Source of the DNA: Rapidithrix thailandica
Lineage (GTDB): Bacteria > Bacteroidota > Bacteroidia > Cytophagales > Flammeovirgaceae
Assembly: GCF_039710355.1 (NCBI RefSeq)
Contig: NZ_JBDKWZ010000007.1
Location: forward strand, 1-64,000
Length of the DNA stretch: 64,000 nt
Reading direction: 5' to 3'
The notes beneath the pieces were generated by a model. That model was not told where the DNA came from. It made no database searches and saw nothing but the letters and a program-made list of their open reading frames with translations. Shown here piece by piece: positions 33,618 to 44,081 of the stretch. The translations under genes were made by a program, and so were the position numbers. How positions within the stretch are numbered: the stretch's first letter is position 1; each line of letters opens with the position of its first letter.

Positions 33618-35069
33618 TTAGTCTACATTATCATGTAAAAACTTATTATTCCCAAGTAAGCCGTTTTCTTCATCCAAATTGTACCGAGACATATTGGATT
33701 CCGAAGAGTGGGGGAGGTTAGACAACTTCACCCCTTTACGCAAATAAGCAGGGTTTTCCTGGATTTCTTTCAGTTCCTCATTACTCATTTCAGAGACTGA
33801 GCGCATTTTTTCAATCTTCTTACGTCTTATTTGGTATTGCTCTTCCAAGTTACGTCTTTTTTTTTCTTCTTCGGACTCCTCTACGATTTCATAGTCTCCT
33901 TCTAATTCAAAGACGATTTTTTGAGGTTTCTTAGGCTGTTCTTTTTTCTCAGCTACTACTTTTTTCTCCTCTTCCTCCTCTGCTTGCTCCTCTTCCTGTT
34001 GGTCAAAAAAGTCTTGTTTTGCCTGAACATTGACTTGCTTCCGGAAGCGCTTATTGCTTTCCAGGTCAATCACTTCTTGCGTTTCATCCTCTACACTGTC
34101 GAAGCCCGTAGCAATGATGGTTACGCTAATCGCATCCCCTAAGCTTTTGTCCACAGCTTGACCGAAGATAATTTCCGCATTATCTCCCGCTCTTTCCTGC
34201 ACATATTCAGTGATTTGTTCCAATTCTTCCATTTCGAAAGTATCGTCATCTCCCACCACAATGCTGAGCAAGATGTATTTGGCACCATAGATATTGGTGT
34301 TGTTTAACAAAGGAGAGGTGATAGCTCCTTCGGCAGCTTTCAGTGCACGGCCTTCGCCTTCTGCGGTAGCCGAACCCATTACAGCAGCACCGGAGTCTTT
34401 CATTACTGTACGGACGTCTTCAAAGTCCACGTTGATATACCCTGACACCGTAATGATTTCCGCAATAGACTTCGCCCCTTTGGTCAGTACATTGTCTGCT
34501 TGGGCAAAGGCTTGTTTCATAGAGGCTTTGCCGTACACTTCTCTCAACTTATCGTTGAGTATGACCAGAACGGTATCACAATGTTTTTTGAGTTCTTCAA
34601 TACCTTCCATGGCTCTACGGGATTTAGGGCGCCCCTCAAAGGTAAAAGGCATAGTCACAATCCCTACCGTCAACACATCGAGTTCTTTGGCTACTTGAGC
34701 GATGATGGGAGCGGCTCCGGTACCGGTACCTCCACCCATACCGGCTGTGATAAACACCATTTTGGTGCTTTCTTTCAATATTTCTTTAATAACATCTTTA
34801 CTCTCTAAAGCTGCGGCCTTCCCCACTTCCGGATTTGCCCCGGCACCTAATCCTTGGGTCAGGTCATTTCCGATTTGGATTGCATTCTCTACAGGGCTGC
34901 TATGTAAAGCTTGTTTATCAGTATTACACACATAAAATTCAACTCCCTGGATGCCTTGGCTGTACATATGGTTGACCGCATTTCCCCCACCGCCTCCAAC
35001 ACCGATCACCTTGATGATAGGGGGCTCTTCATTGGTAAAATTGGTAAATTCGTAATTTGTACCTTCCAT
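33618..35069 (-). CDS. ftsZ: Cell division protein FtsZ
   Basis: A 483-residue tubulin homologue that forms the division ring. The GTP-binding motif GGGTGTG is at 112-118; the synergy-loop region with DFEDVRTVM is present. After the globular core (about 1-330) comes a long acidic and charged linker (about 345-420, rich in Glu and Lys) and a C-terminal tail that should contact FtsA. The extended C-terminus is usual for Bacteroidota, which have FtsZ about 100 residues longer than E. coli. It is the last gene of the mraZ-ftsZ cluster, 163 bp after ftsA. Confidence 0.97.
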   Translation of the reverse strand: MEGTNYEFTNFTNEEPPIIKVIGVGGGGGNAVNHMYSQGIQGVEFYVCNTDKQALHSSPVENAIQIGNDLTQGLGAGANPEVGKAAALESKDVIKEILKESTKMVFITAGMGGGTGTGAAPIIAQVAKELDVLTVGIVTMPFTFEGRPKSRRAMEGIEELKKHCDTVLVILNDKLREVYGKASMKQAFAQADNVLTKGAKSIAEIITVSGYINVDFEDVRTVMKDSGAAVMGSATAEGEGRALKAAEGAITSPLLNNTNIYGAKYILLSIVVGDDDTFEMEELEQITEYVQERAGDNAEIIFGQAVDKSLGDAISVTIIATGFDSVEDETQEVIDLESNKRFRKQVNVQAKQDFFDQQEEEQAEEEEEKKVVAEKKEQPKKPQKIVFELEGDYEIVEESEEEKKRRNLEEQYQIRRKKIEKMRSVSEMSNEELKEIQENPAYLRKGVKLSNLPHSSESNMSRYNLDEENGLLGNNKFLHDNVD

Positions 35070-35232
35070 GGTATTAGTATTTTTTGAATAAAAATCGAAA
35101 CTTCGTTGGGACTACTTCTCTGCTAATCCTGCCGGATAAAAAATGCCAAAGCTTGGTAAACTTATGCCCAAACGCGCAATATTAAAATATTTTTGGTAAT
35201 TTTTTCCAGTTTACCCGAAACAATGATTCAGA

Positions 35233-36531
35233 TTAGTAATTTGTCCGATCGTCAAAATCATCTGTCAATAACTCCTTGGTTTTCCGGAGGAAGTTACTGA
35301 TAAAATCACCGCTTCCGCTTTCAGCCTTTGGTTTGGAGGCCGTATATGCCGAATCAGGTCGTTGTTCTTCCCGATCGTCCAGGGATTTAAATCCGGCCAA
35401 CACCAAACCTACCGCAGTAGCATACTTTGGATTTTTCACTTCGTCATTTTTGCATTTTCCCAAGTGCTCGTTCGGATGTCCGATCCGGGCATCCAATCCG
35501 GTTTTGTATTCAAACAGCTGTTTGATATTTTTCAATTGGGAACCTCCTCCGGTAATGACAATCCCTCCGGCCAAACGGTTTTTGTAACCGGACTTTTCGA
35601 TTTCTACCATTACCAGTTCGATAATCTCCTCCATCCGGGCCTCGATGATATGAGCGAGGTTTTTCACTGAAATTTCTTTTGGTGGCCGGTTGCGTAAGCC
35701 GGGAATAGAGATCACTTCATTTTCGGAAGCCTCAGCGGCCAGGCAGCGGCCAAATTTCACTTTCAACAGTTCGGCTTGATTTTGCATTACGGCACAACCC
35801 TGTTTGATATCCGAAGTGATAATATTGCCTCCGAATGGAACCACTGCCGTATGCCTGACAATATTGTCATGAAAGACCGCAATATCAGTGGTTCCTCCTC
35901 CAATATCCACCAAAGCAATCCCGGCTTCTTTCTCTTCCTCACTCAACACAGACACACAAGAGGCCATCGGTTCCAGGATCAAATGGTCAATTTCCAGTCC
36001 GGAACGTTCAACGCACTTTTTAATATTACGAATCGTGTTGGTTTGAGCTGTGATGATATGAAAATTGGCTTCCAGTTTCACACCAGACATCCCCACCGGA
36101 TCTTTAATGTTTTCTTCATAATCCACAATATAATGCTGAGGCATTACGTGAATAATTTCCGACCCGGGTTCAGTCACAATCCGGTACATGTCGCTGGTCA
36201 GGCGATTAATGTCTTCTGTGGTGATTTCCTCTTCACCTGACTTGCGTGTGATGCTACCATGATGCATGGAGCTACGGATGTGCTTTCCGGCAATACCGAC
36301 ATTGACCACATTGATGTCAATTTTAGTATCCTCTTCTGCGGCAGTTATGGCTTTATCGATTGCAGCAATCGTTTTACTGATATTGCTGACAGTCCCTTCT
36401 TTCACCCCATCGGATACGGCTTTTCCCAATCCCAGGACTTCTAAGTTGCCATACTCGTTGACACGACCAACTACCGCACAGATCTTGGTAGTACCAATAT
36501 CAAGCCCGACTATGATTCTGTCATCTTGCAT
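35233..36531 (-). CDS. ftsA: Cell division protein FtsA
   Basis: A 432-residue actin-like ATPase that tethers FtsZ to the membrane. The phosphate-1 motif GLDIGTTKICAVVG is at 9-22, phosphate-2 VDIGGGTTDIAVF is present, and the adenosine motif reads GGIVITGGGSQL. The C-terminus (FISNFLRKTKELL) forms the amphipathic membrane-targeting helix, followed by a short acidic tail. Located between ftsQ (146 bp) and ftsZ (163 bp). All features are normal. Confidence 0.96.
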   Translation of the reverse strand: MQDDRIIVGLDIGTTKICAVVGRVNEYGNLEVLGLGKAVSDGVKEGTVSNISKTIAAIDKAITAAEEDTKIDINVVNVGIAGKHIRSSMHHGSITRKSGEEEITTEDINRLTSDMYRIVTEPGSEIIHVMPQHYIVDYEENIKDPVGMSGVKLEANFHIITAQTNTIRNIKKCVERSGLEIDHLILEPMASCVSVLSEEEKEAGIALVDIGGGTTDIAVFHDNIVRHTAVVPFGGNIITSDIKQGCAVMQNQAELLKVKFGRCLAAEASENEVISIPGLRNRPPKEISVKNLAHIIEARMEEIIELVMVEIEKSGYKNRLAGGIVITGGGSQLKNIKQLFEYKTGLDARIGHPNEHLGKCKNDEVKNPKYATAVGLVLAGFKSLDDREEQRPDSAYTASKPKAESGSGDFISNFLRKTKELLTDDFDDRTNY

Positions 36532-36677
36532 AACTTAAGAGCGTTAAAAAATTATTATTCAAAATCTATAAGGTTATCTTTAAATCATTAGTTTAAGCGA
36601 ACGGTTGCGCCAAGTAATCGTTTTATGTACTTCGCTTTTGCACTTCACCATGCACTATCGTTCTCTTCTTTTCATGC

Positions 36678-37442
36678 TTACTTGCATACAATTTGTCCAT
36701 CGTACTGCAATTTCACTACTTCATAGGCATTCCAGCCCTCTTTCTTCACAATTTCATTATAGAAGACATTCAACTTCTTGAATTTCAACTCATAATTCTC
36801 CAACGGGCCAAATTCAATCCGTTGGCGGCCTATTTGCGGAAAGGCAACTATCTCTAGTTTACTGTTCAAGTCAATCTGAGAGATTTGTGCTCGCCACTCC
36901 TCGCTTTTATTGACAAATTCAATAAACTCAAACAATGCTTTTCCCTGCTCCGAAATCCAGAAATTATCCGTTAACAAACTATCGGCTCCTGCCCCGGTAA
37001 TCATCATCACTCTGGCCGTATAGTTATCCGAAAGAGATAATATCCTGCGGTTGACACTTACATAACCTCCCTTACCGGAAGAAGCCATTACCCTTGCCAA
37101 AGGAGTTTCCTGATACACATCAATAATGACATTGTCTCTTAAATCGCGAGAAACCTGGGCTTCCTTCACAAAGTCAATCGCATTGAGTGCCTGTTCCAAC
37201 TGTTTTAAGTTCAGTTCCTCTTTGTGATTGATACTGGAATCTTCTTTTACCAGCTTATTAATCAGCTCTTTGACTTCCCATTCATTGATAAACTCACTTC
37301 CGCTTTCATCATCAATGTTGATAATAAAATTGGTTTGGTTCTCTTCCATGGCTTTAAACCCTACCATTGCTCCTATGGCCATTAGTACTACAATGGCGAT
37401 TAATGTAACCCATCCCGGTTTTATATTCCATTTCTGCATCAT
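36678..37442 (-). CDS. ftsQ: Cell division protein FtsQ/DivIB
   Basis: A 254-residue bitopic membrane protein: short cytoplasmic N-terminus, one transmembrane helix (about 12-32, WVTLIAIVVLMAIGAMVGF), a POTRA-like domain (about 37-110) and a beta domain. It links early and late division proteins and binds FtsL and FtsB. Sequence conservation of this family is low; the assignment rests on topology and its place between murC (3 bp) and ftsA, where FtsQ normally lies. Confidence 0.88.
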   Translation of the reverse strand: MMQKWNIKPGWVTLIAIVVLMAIGAMVGFKAMEENQTNFIINIDDESGSEFINEWEVKELINKLVKEDSSINHKEELNLKQLEQALNAIDFVKEAQVSRDLRDNVIIDVYQETPLARVMASSGKGGYVSVNRRILSLSDNYTARVMMITGAGADSLLTDNFWISEQGKALFEFIEFVNKSEEWRAQISQIDLNSKLEIVAFPQIGRQRIEFGPLENYELKFKKLNVFYNEIVKKEGWNAYEVVKLQYDGQIVCK

Positions 37443-37445
37443 ACG

Positions 37446-38870
37446 TTACCTGCCTTTAACAGTAAGTACTTCTTTAATGGGCTGGACCAGGCGATCAATA
37501 CTTCCTGCTCCTACGGTTAGCAATAATTCCGGTTGATTGTGTTCAACCCAAGCGGGCAATTGCTCATCCTGCAACAGTTGCTTGTCCGGAGCATTTACCT
37601 GCTCCAAGACCATCTCTGCATTCACTCCTTCAATAGGAAGTTCTCTGGCCGGGTATACCGGTAGCAATACGACTTGGTCGGCTATTGATAAGCTTTGCGC
37701 AAATTCTTTAGCAAAGTCCCTGGTGCGCGAAAACAAATGGGGTTGAAAAACCACCGTCAGTTTTTTGTTAGCATACAAGGCTTTTACGGACTCCAACACC
37801 ACTTTCAATTCCGTTGGATGATGCGCATAGTCGTCAATATAAATATGCTTCTCGTTCTTTACAATATATTCGAACCGTCTTTTTACGCCTTTGAATGTTT
37901 CCAAGGCATACTTTACTGTTTCGGACGGAATACCCAATGCCTTTGCTACGGATACGGCTGCCAGTGCATTTTCAATATTGTGAAAGCCCGGAACGAGCAT
38001 CTCCACTCCTTCCAGCCATACTTCGTCTTTTCCTTGTTCATTTTTGACATAGATTTCAAAAACGAACTTTCCGTTTTCAACACGGACATTTGCTGCATGA
38101 CAATCTCCTTGCTCCAGGCCATACGTGGCTACCCGAGCACTTTTCTCTAATTGGCGGGCTGCCTCCAAGCGGACTTTTTCCTGCAAAAACAATTTGCCAT
38201 CCTTCTCTTTCAACTTGGCAATATAAGCATTGAAAGCATCTACTACAGCCTGCTCATCACCATAAATATCCAAATGATCGGCCTCTACCGAAGTGATGAC
38301 TTCAACGGAAGGAGAAAGCCGCAAAAAAGAGCGGTCAAACTCATCGGCTTCCACCACCATATATTGGTCTGCTTTGCCTGGCTTGTTAATCAGTAAATTG
38401 GAATTGTAATTTGCTGAAATCCCTCCTAAAAAAGCTGTAAAGTCCAGCGCTGCACATTGAAGTACATGAGCCACCAAAGTGGTAGTTGTCGTTTTTCCGT
38501 GTGTACCTGCAATTCCGATGGTGAAATAATTTGCAGAAAGCAATCCCAATACTTCCGATCTCTTCATCAACAAGGCCTTTTGTGCCTTAAACGCCTTCAA
38601 CTCGGAATGTCCGGACGGAACTGCCGGGGTATAAATGATTAATACATTAGACTTATCACTTTTAAACTCCTCCGGAACCAACCTCCAATCGTCCTGATAA
38701 TGCACCTGCATCCCTTCCTGTTCCAAGGCCTTGGTCAACTCGGTGCATGTACGGTCATAGCCGGCTACCTGGCGGCCGTGCTGATGAAACCAGCGAGCCA
38801 AGGCGCTCATACCTATCCCTCCTATTCCGATCAGGTATACATATTCAATTTGGTCTAACCGTACCTTCAT
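37446..38870 (-). CDS. murC: UDP-N-acetylmuramate--L-alanine ligase MurC
   Basis: A 474-residue cytoplasmic ATP-dependent ligase adding L-alanine to UDP-MurNAc. The N-terminal UDP-binding motif GIGGIGMSALARW (14-26), the ATP-binding GTHGKTTTT motif (about 120-128), and the DDYAHHPTE motif that is typical for MurC are all present. Only 3 bp separate it from ftsQ and 36 bp from murG, so translation is probably coupled. No fusion with Ddl is seen. Confidence 0.97.
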   Translation of the reverse strand: MKVRLDQIEYVYLIGIGGIGMSALARWFHQHGRQVAGYDRTCTELTKALEQEGMQVHYQDDWRLVPEEFKSDKSNVLIIYTPAVPSGHSELKAFKAQKALLMKRSEVLGLLSANYFTIGIAGTHGKTTTTTLVAHVLQCAALDFTAFLGGISANYNSNLLINKPGKADQYMVVEADEFDRSFLRLSPSVEVITSVEADHLDIYGDEQAVVDAFNAYIAKLKEKDGKLFLQEKVRLEAARQLEKSARVATYGLEQGDCHAANVRVENGKFVFEIYVKNEQGKDEVWLEGVEMLVPGFHNIENALAAVSVAKALGIPSETVKYALETFKGVKRRFEYIVKNEKHIYIDDYAHHPTELKVVLESVKALYANKKLTVVFQPHLFSRTRDFAKEFAQSLSIADQVVLLPVYPARELPIEGVNAEMVLEQVNAPDKQLLQDEQLPAWVEHNQPELLLTVGAGSIDRLVQPIKEVLTVKGR

Positions 38871-38906
38871 GTATGCATCAACTATTCTTATTCTACTTGA
38901 ATCTTT

Positions 38907-40040
38907 TTATACTTTCTGTTTTACCAGATTTAATACTTCCTCCGCAATATCTTTCGCTGCATTGGGTTTCCCCAGTTTGCAAATATTCTTACTCAAGTCC
39001 TCCCGCTTTTCATCATCATGTAATAAGTCAAGCACTACTTCCGTAAACTGCTCACGTGCTTCACTGTCCTTGACCATTATGGCCGCTTTTTCATTGACCA
39101 AAGCCATTGCATTTTTTGTTTGATGATCTTCTGCCACATTGGGCGAAGGAATCAACACGGTGGCTTTTGCGGCCAAACATAATTCGGAAATGGACAAGGC
39201 TCCCGCCCTGCAAACGACCAAATCGGCTACTGCATAAGCATAATCCATTCGATCTATAAAAGCCCCTAACCACAAGCCATTACCTTTCTTCCCTTCAAGT
39301 GCTACTTGAAGCTGATTATAATAAAATTTACCGGTTTGCCAAACGATCTGATATCCCTTCTTCAATAAAACTTCTATTGCCTGAAGCAGGCTATCATTAA
39401 TAGTTTTGGCTCCCAGGCTCCCTCCAAACACCAATAAGGTCTTTTTTTGAGGGTCTAACCGAAAGTACTCAAAGGCTTTCTCTCGCAACCCTTCCAATTG
39501 CATGATATCATTGCGCACCGGATTTCCTGTAAACCGTATTTTATTCTCAGGAAAGTACTTTTCCATATTGGGATAAGCCACACATACTCTTTGAGCCTTC
39601 TGTGCCAATAGCTTATTCGTTAAGCCTGCATACCCGTTTTGCTCTTGCAAAACCGTGGGAATCTGTTTGGCATTAGCAGCTTTCAACACCGGCCCACTGG
39701 CATAGCCTCCTACACCTACGACCGCCTGAGGTTTGAACTCTTTGACAATACGCCTGGCTTTCCAAAGGCTATGCAATAGCTTAAATGGAAACATCAGGTT
39801 TTTAACTGTCAGTTTTCTTTGCAAGCCACTCACCCACAGACCGATAATCCGGTAACCCGCCTGAGGAACTTTTTCCATCTCCATTTTTCCTTCAGCCCCT
39901 ACAAAGAGGATTTCTATCGACTCATCGATGGATTTGAGTGCATCGGCTATGGCAATAGCCGGATATACGTGTCCTCCGGTGCCACCTCCACTGATGATGA
40001 TCCTGATATGGTTATTTTTTTTAAGCAATACTTTAGCCAA
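38907..40040 (-). CDS. murG: UDP-GlcNAc:lipid I transferase MurG
   Basis: A 377-residue GT28 glycosyltransferase that converts lipid I to lipid II on the inner face of the membrane. The N-terminal SGGGTGGHVYPAIAIADAL motif and the acceptor-sugar motif GGSLGAKTIND are visible, with the UDP-GlcNAc-binding region CRAGALSISELCLAAKATVLIP in the C-terminal half. Length is slightly above the usual 355-365 because of an N-terminal extension of about 12 residues. It lies between ftsW and murC. Confidence 0.96.
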   Translation of the reverse strand: MAKVLLKKNNHIRIIISGGGTGGHVYPAIAIADALKSIDESIEILFVGAEGKMEMEKVPQAGYRIIGLWVSGLQRKLTVKNLMFPFKLLHSLWKARRIVKEFKPQAVVGVGGYASGPVLKAANAKQIPTVLQEQNGYAGLTNKLLAQKAQRVCVAYPNMEKYFPENKIRFTGNPVRNDIMQLEGLREKAFEYFRLDPQKKTLLVFGGSLGAKTINDSLLQAIEVLLKKGYQIVWQTGKFYYNQLQVALEGKKGNGLWLGAFIDRMDYAYAVADLVVCRAGALSISELCLAAKATVLIPSPNVAEDHQTKNAMALVNEKAAIMVKDSEAREQFTEVVLDLLHDDEKREDLSKNICKLGKPNAAKDIAEEVLNLVKQKV

Positions 40041-40141
40041 ACAAGTTTTATTAATTCAATTTCAACAACTTATAACAAAAAATCTCTTTTTTTCTTCTCT
40101 TTCACTTACCTTTTCCCATTGTCTTCAGCTTCTCCCCTACC

Positions 40142-41335
40142 CTACTTATTGTATACATAATTCATCATTTGCCGCATTCTTTTCCTTCGCTGGTTGCCCA
40201 GAGGTTCAGACAAGGGGCTTCCACTTCCGTAGATTTCCGTTCTGCTCACACTAAGTACAATGCCAAAGGCCATTCCGGTAAATAACAGGGATGTTCCTCC
40301 CATACTTAATAATGGCAAAGGCATACCGGTAACCGGCACCAAGCCCACCACTACACTCATATTTACAAAAGCCTGCACCACCAACATAAACACTAGCCCT
40401 GCGGCCAACAATCCTCCAAAGGCCCGTTTGGACCTGGACACAATCACCATTCCCCGGTACAGCAGGATCAAGTATAAGGCGACAATCGCCATTCCGCCCA
40501 AGGTACCGTATTCTTCAATAATGATGGCAAAGATAAAATCCGAGTACGGGTGAGGCAAAAAGTTTCTTTGTACACTTTTACCTACTCCTTTGCCTGTAAA
40601 ACCACCGGTAGCGACCGCGATATAGGATTGTTCGGCTTGGTAAGGAACAGCACTTTCACTAAAATAAGATTCCAAACGGCTGGAAACCGTACCACCTCTT
40701 TGCCCGAATGCAAAAGCAAAAGTACCGGCCATAACGCCAATCAAAGCAAGCATTCCAAGGTATTTGACGGGCACCCGGCCTATAAATAACAGTAGCATAC
40801 AGGTCATAAACAACAGTGTTGCTGAGGACCAGTCACTCAATCCGATTAAACCACAGATAATCCCACACCAGAGCAACAGAGGTGTTAAAGCCTTTTGAAA
40901 GCGCTGAATGCTCATTTGTCGCTTTGATAACATACTTGCCATATTGGTGATCAATGCCAGTTTGGCAAGATCCGAAGGCTGAAAAGTATATTTGGTAAAT
41001 GGGATGGTAATCCACCGGGACGCTTCGTTCAGCGTAGCTCCAAAATACCAGGCAATCAGTAACAGAGGCACCGACACCAACAAAGCCATTCGCGAGATCC
41101 GGGAGTAATATTTATAATCCACTTTATGGCAAAAGTACATGGCGATAAATGCCAGAAACACCAAAAATGAATGCTTAAATAAATAGTATTCCGTATTTCC
41201 ATCGGCTTTCCGGTAGGCCAAGGTTCCCGTAGCACTATACACTACCAGAATACTGATGAGTGACAGGACTATGGCGACTCCCCAAATAAATTTGTCTCCC
41301 TTCAGATACTTCGATATGGAGTACGTTTGCGTCAT
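40142..41335 (-). CDS. ftsW: Peptidoglycan glycosyltransferase FtsW
   Basis: A 397-residue SEDS-family polytopic membrane protein (about ten helices), the division-specific glycan polymerase acting with the transpeptidase FtsI. The motifs AEQSYIAVATGGFTGKGVG, SDFIFAIIIEEYG and the C-terminal PVTGMPLPLLSMGGTSLLF are classical. It starts directly after the murD stop (no gap). The position between murD and murG identifies it as FtsW rather than RodA. Confidence 0.96.
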   Translation of the reverse strand: MTQTYSISKYLKGDKFIWGVAIVLSLISILVVYSATGTLAYRKADGNTEYYLFKHSFLVFLAFIAMYFCHKVDYKYYSRISRMALLVSVPLLLIAWYFGATLNEASRWITIPFTKYTFQPSDLAKLALITNMASMLSKRQMSIQRFQKALTPLLLWCGIICGLIGLSDWSSATLLFMTCMLLLFIGRVPVKYLGMLALIGVMAGTFAFAFGQRGGTVSSRLESYFSESAVPYQAEQSYIAVATGGFTGKGVGKSVQRNFLPHPYSDFIFAIIIEEYGTLGGMAIVALYLILLYRGMVIVSRSKRAFGGLLAAGLVFMLVVQAFVNMSVVVGLVPVTGMPLPLLSMGGTSLLFTGMAFGIVLSVSRTEIYGSGSPLSEPLGNQRRKRMRQMMNYVYNK

Positions 41336-42727
41336 TTAGTGTGATGTATTTAAGTCTATTGTTCTGGTATCCAGTTTCTGGATATGATTTTTCACTGCTT
41401 TTTTAAACTGCGAACCCCGGTCTTCATAATTTTTAAATAAATCAAAACTTGCACAAGCCGGCGACAGTAATACGACATCTCTATTCTCTCCCAAATGATA
41501 AGCCCTTATCACGGCATCTACAACATCCTGAGTTTCATAAATATAGCTCACCATTTCATTGTAATGCTTCAACAGTTTCCGGTTGTCTTTGCCCAGGCAA
41601 ATAATTGCTTTTACATTTTTCTTCACCAGTTCGTCCAACTCGCTGTAATCATTTCCTTTGTCCACCCCTCCTACCATCCAAATAATCGGAGTCTCAAAGC
41701 TATCCAGGGCAAATTTTACTGCATCTACATTGGTGGCCTTGGAATCATTAATAAAGGTAACTCCATTGACCGTGGCCACCGGCTCCAGGCGATGCGGTGC
41801 ATTTTTAAAAGACTTAAGTCCTTTTTTGACTTGCTCATAAGTTAAGCCTACCCGCAAAACCGCTAAGATAGCGGCACTCATATTCATGGCATTATGCTTT
41901 CCCCGTAAGGGCAAGTCCTCAAAAACCAATTTCGGTTGCTCCACATAATCCTCTCCGAATACCCCAGGGTAATTCAATGCCGGAACCGTCAGCCTTCCTT
42001 CTTCATAAAAAGAAGCGGAAAATGGCTCTGTAGAAGTCTGAATATTGATCCGGTTCATCACTTTGGCGATATTTTCATCATCGGCATTGTAGATAAACAT
42101 CCCACCCCCATTCATATTCTCTACCATTCTGAATTTTGCTTCCGCATATTTGTCCAGGCTGTTTTCATAGCGGTCCAAATGATCCGGAGTTATATTCAGC
42201 AAAACCCCTACACTGGGTTTAAACTCTTGTATATCTTCCAACTGGAAACTACTCACTTCCAGCACAAAGTATTCCACTTCTTCATGTAATACTTTACGAG
42301 CAAAACTCTCTCCGATATTCCCTGCGACCTCCACCTTACACCCGGCTTTTTTCAATAAATGATAAGTCAACAAGGTAGTGGTCGTCTTTCCGTTAGTGCC
42401 GGTAATGGCAATAATCCGGGCTTCGGTATAGCGCGAAGCAAATTCGATTTCCGAACTGACCGGAATTCCCGCCTCTGTTATCTTTTGTACAATTGGCACT
42501 TTGGGTGAAATTCCCGGACTCTTAATGACGGCATCCGCATTAAGAATCAGCGATTCGGTATGTTGCTCTTCCTCAAAAGCAATGACCTGTTTGTTCAACT
42601 CATTTTTATACTTTTGAGAAATTTTCCCAAAATCCGACACAAAAACATCATAGCCTTTTGCCTGAGCAAGCAAGGCCGCTCCGACTCCGCTTTCACCCGC
42701 GCCTAATATGACTATTCTGTTTTTCAT
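41336..42727 (-). CDS. murD: UDP-MurNAc-L-alanine--D-glutamate ligase MurD
   Basis: A 463-residue cytoplasmic Mur ligase. The N-terminal ILGAGESGVGAALLA (4-18) binds UDP, the P-loop is ITGTNGKTTTTLLTYHLL (about 111-128), and the C-terminal domain contains LSPACASFDLFKNYEDRG, the MurD signature. It adds D-glutamate to UDP-MurNAc-L-Ala. It abuts ftsW without a gap and follows mraY by 34 bp. Confidence 0.97.
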   Translation of the reverse strand: MKNRIVILGAGESGVGAALLAQAKGYDVFVSDFGKISQKYKNELNKQVIAFEEEQHTESLILNADAVIKSPGISPKVPIVQKITEAGIPVSSEIEFASRYTEARIIAITGTNGKTTTTLLTYHLLKKAGCKVEVAGNIGESFARKVLHEEVEYFVLEVSSFQLEDIQEFKPSVGVLLNITPDHLDRYENSLDKYAEAKFRMVENMNGGGMFIYNADDENIAKVMNRINIQTSTEPFSASFYEEGRLTVPALNYPGVFGEDYVEQPKLVFEDLPLRGKHNAMNMSAAILAVLRVGLTYEQVKKGLKSFKNAPHRLEPVATVNGVTFINDSKATNVDAVKFALDSFETPIIWMVGGVDKGNDYSELDELVKKNVKAIICLGKDNRKLLKHYNEMVSYIYETQDVVDAVIRAYHLGENRDVVLLSPACASFDLFKNYEDRGSQFKKAVKNHIQKLDTRTIDLNTSH

Positions 42728-42761
42728 TGCATTCGCAATTTAAGTTTAAAGTTCCTTTTTG

Positions 42762-43982
42762 CTATCGAACTTTCAAAGTAGCTATCGACAGGATAGCGAT
42801 CAACACCCCCACTATCCAGAACCGGGTAACAATTTTGGCCTCCGGAATTTCTTTCTTTTGATAATGGTGATGTAAGGGTGACATCAAAAAAATCCGCTTC
42901 CCTTCTCCGTACTTCCGCTTGGTATATTTAAAATAGCTCACTTGCAGAATTACAGACAAACTTTCAATCAGAAATACGCCACACAACAGGGGGAGCAATA
43001 ATTCTTTCCGGATCACCAAGGCCAAGACGGCAATCAATGCCCCCAAAGAAAGACTTCCCGTATCGCCCATAAAAACCTGGGCGGGAAAGGAATTGTACCA
43101 CAAAAAGCCAATACAAGCTCCGACAAAGGCCGTACAAAAAATCACGATTTCCCCGGTATTGGGAATGTACATGATATTCAAATAGTCTGCGAAAATAAAG
43201 TTGCCGGAGACATAGGCCAATACGGCTAAAGCCACTCCGATAATCGCAGAGGTACCTGCGGCCAGTCCGTCAATCCCATCCGTGAGGTTGGCCCCGTTAG
43301 ACACGGCCGTAATGATCAAAATCACCAAGGCCACATACAAAATAGGCGTCAATACCTTCTCAAAAGATTCGGGAACCAAGTTGGAATAATCCAACTCATT
43401 GGCTTTGACAAACGGTATGGTTGTCCGGGTGGATTTCACATCTTCATAATGTTTTTCTTGAATATAGACTTCCAAATTACTGGAATTCACATCGGCCGGA
43501 AACTCCCGTACCCGTACCGAAGGGTGAAAATAAAGGGTCAGCCCTACGATCAATCCCAACCCTACCTGTCCGATAATTTTGAAAGTCCCTTTGAGTCCTT
43601 CTTTATTTTTTCTGAATACTTTAATATAATCATCTACAAAGCCAATAAGGCCCATCCAAATTGTAGAAACTACCAACAGAATAATATAAATATTGTCAAG
43701 TTGAGTAAACAACAACACCGGCACCAAAATAGACCCGATGATAATCAAGCCGCCCATAGTGGGGGTTCCCTTCTTTTCCAACTGCCCTTGCAAACCCAAA
43801 TCGCGAATAGATTCTCCCACTTGTTGTTTTCTCAGAAAGTTAATCAAGCGTTTTCCGAAAATAGCCCCAATCAACAGTGATACAGCAGCGGTCATCAGTG
43901 CTCTAAAAGAGATGTACTGAAAAAGCCCTGCCCCTACAAAATCATACTCGCGGTCTAAATAGTTAAATAAGTAATAAAGCAT
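42762..43982 (-). CDS. mraY: Phospho-MurNAc-pentapeptide transferase MraY
   Basis: A 406-residue ten-helix membrane enzyme that transfers phospho-MurNAc-pentapeptide to undecaprenyl phosphate, making lipid I. The metal-binding motif GFVDDYIKV, the GANLTDGIDGLAAG motif and the late MSPLHHHYQKKEIPE motif are present. It is longer than E. coli MraY (360) because of a periplasmic-side insertion around residues 150-210 (FPADVNSSNLEVYIQEKHYE), a known trait of Bacteroidota MraY. murE lies upstream and murD downstream; murF is not between them. Confidence 0.97.
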   Translation of the reverse strand: MLYYLFNYLDREYDFVGAGLFQYISFRALMTAAVSLLIGAIFGKRLINFLRKQQVGESIRDLGLQGQLEKKGTPTMGGLIIIGSILVPVLLFTQLDNIYIILLVVSTIWMGLIGFVDDYIKVFRKNKEGLKGTFKIIGQVGLGLIVGLTLYFHPSVRVREFPADVNSSNLEVYIQEKHYEDVKSTRTTIPFVKANELDYSNLVPESFEKVLTPILYVALVILIITAVSNGANLTDGIDGLAAGTSAIIGVALAVLAYVSGNFIFADYLNIMYIPNTGEIVIFCTAFVGACIGFLWYNSFPAQVFMGDTGSLSLGALIAVLALVIRKELLLPLLCGVFLIESLSVILQVSYFKYTKRKYGEGKRIFLMSPLHHHYQKKEIPEAKIVTRFWIVGVLIAILSIATLKVR

Positions 43983-44081
43983 TTCCTATTGTTGAGTTTA
44001 CTTTTCCGGAATAATGTCCATCAAAACAGGTAGGAATAGGGCCGGTCACCCTATTACCTCCTGTTATGTTTGGTCTAATTG

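Noticed and set aside
33921..34142. Possible simple-sequence repeat or extra gene opposite the ftsZ linker
   Set aside because: The T/C-rich tract is only the complement of the Glu/Lys-rich FtsZ linker; no tandem repeat unit is present.
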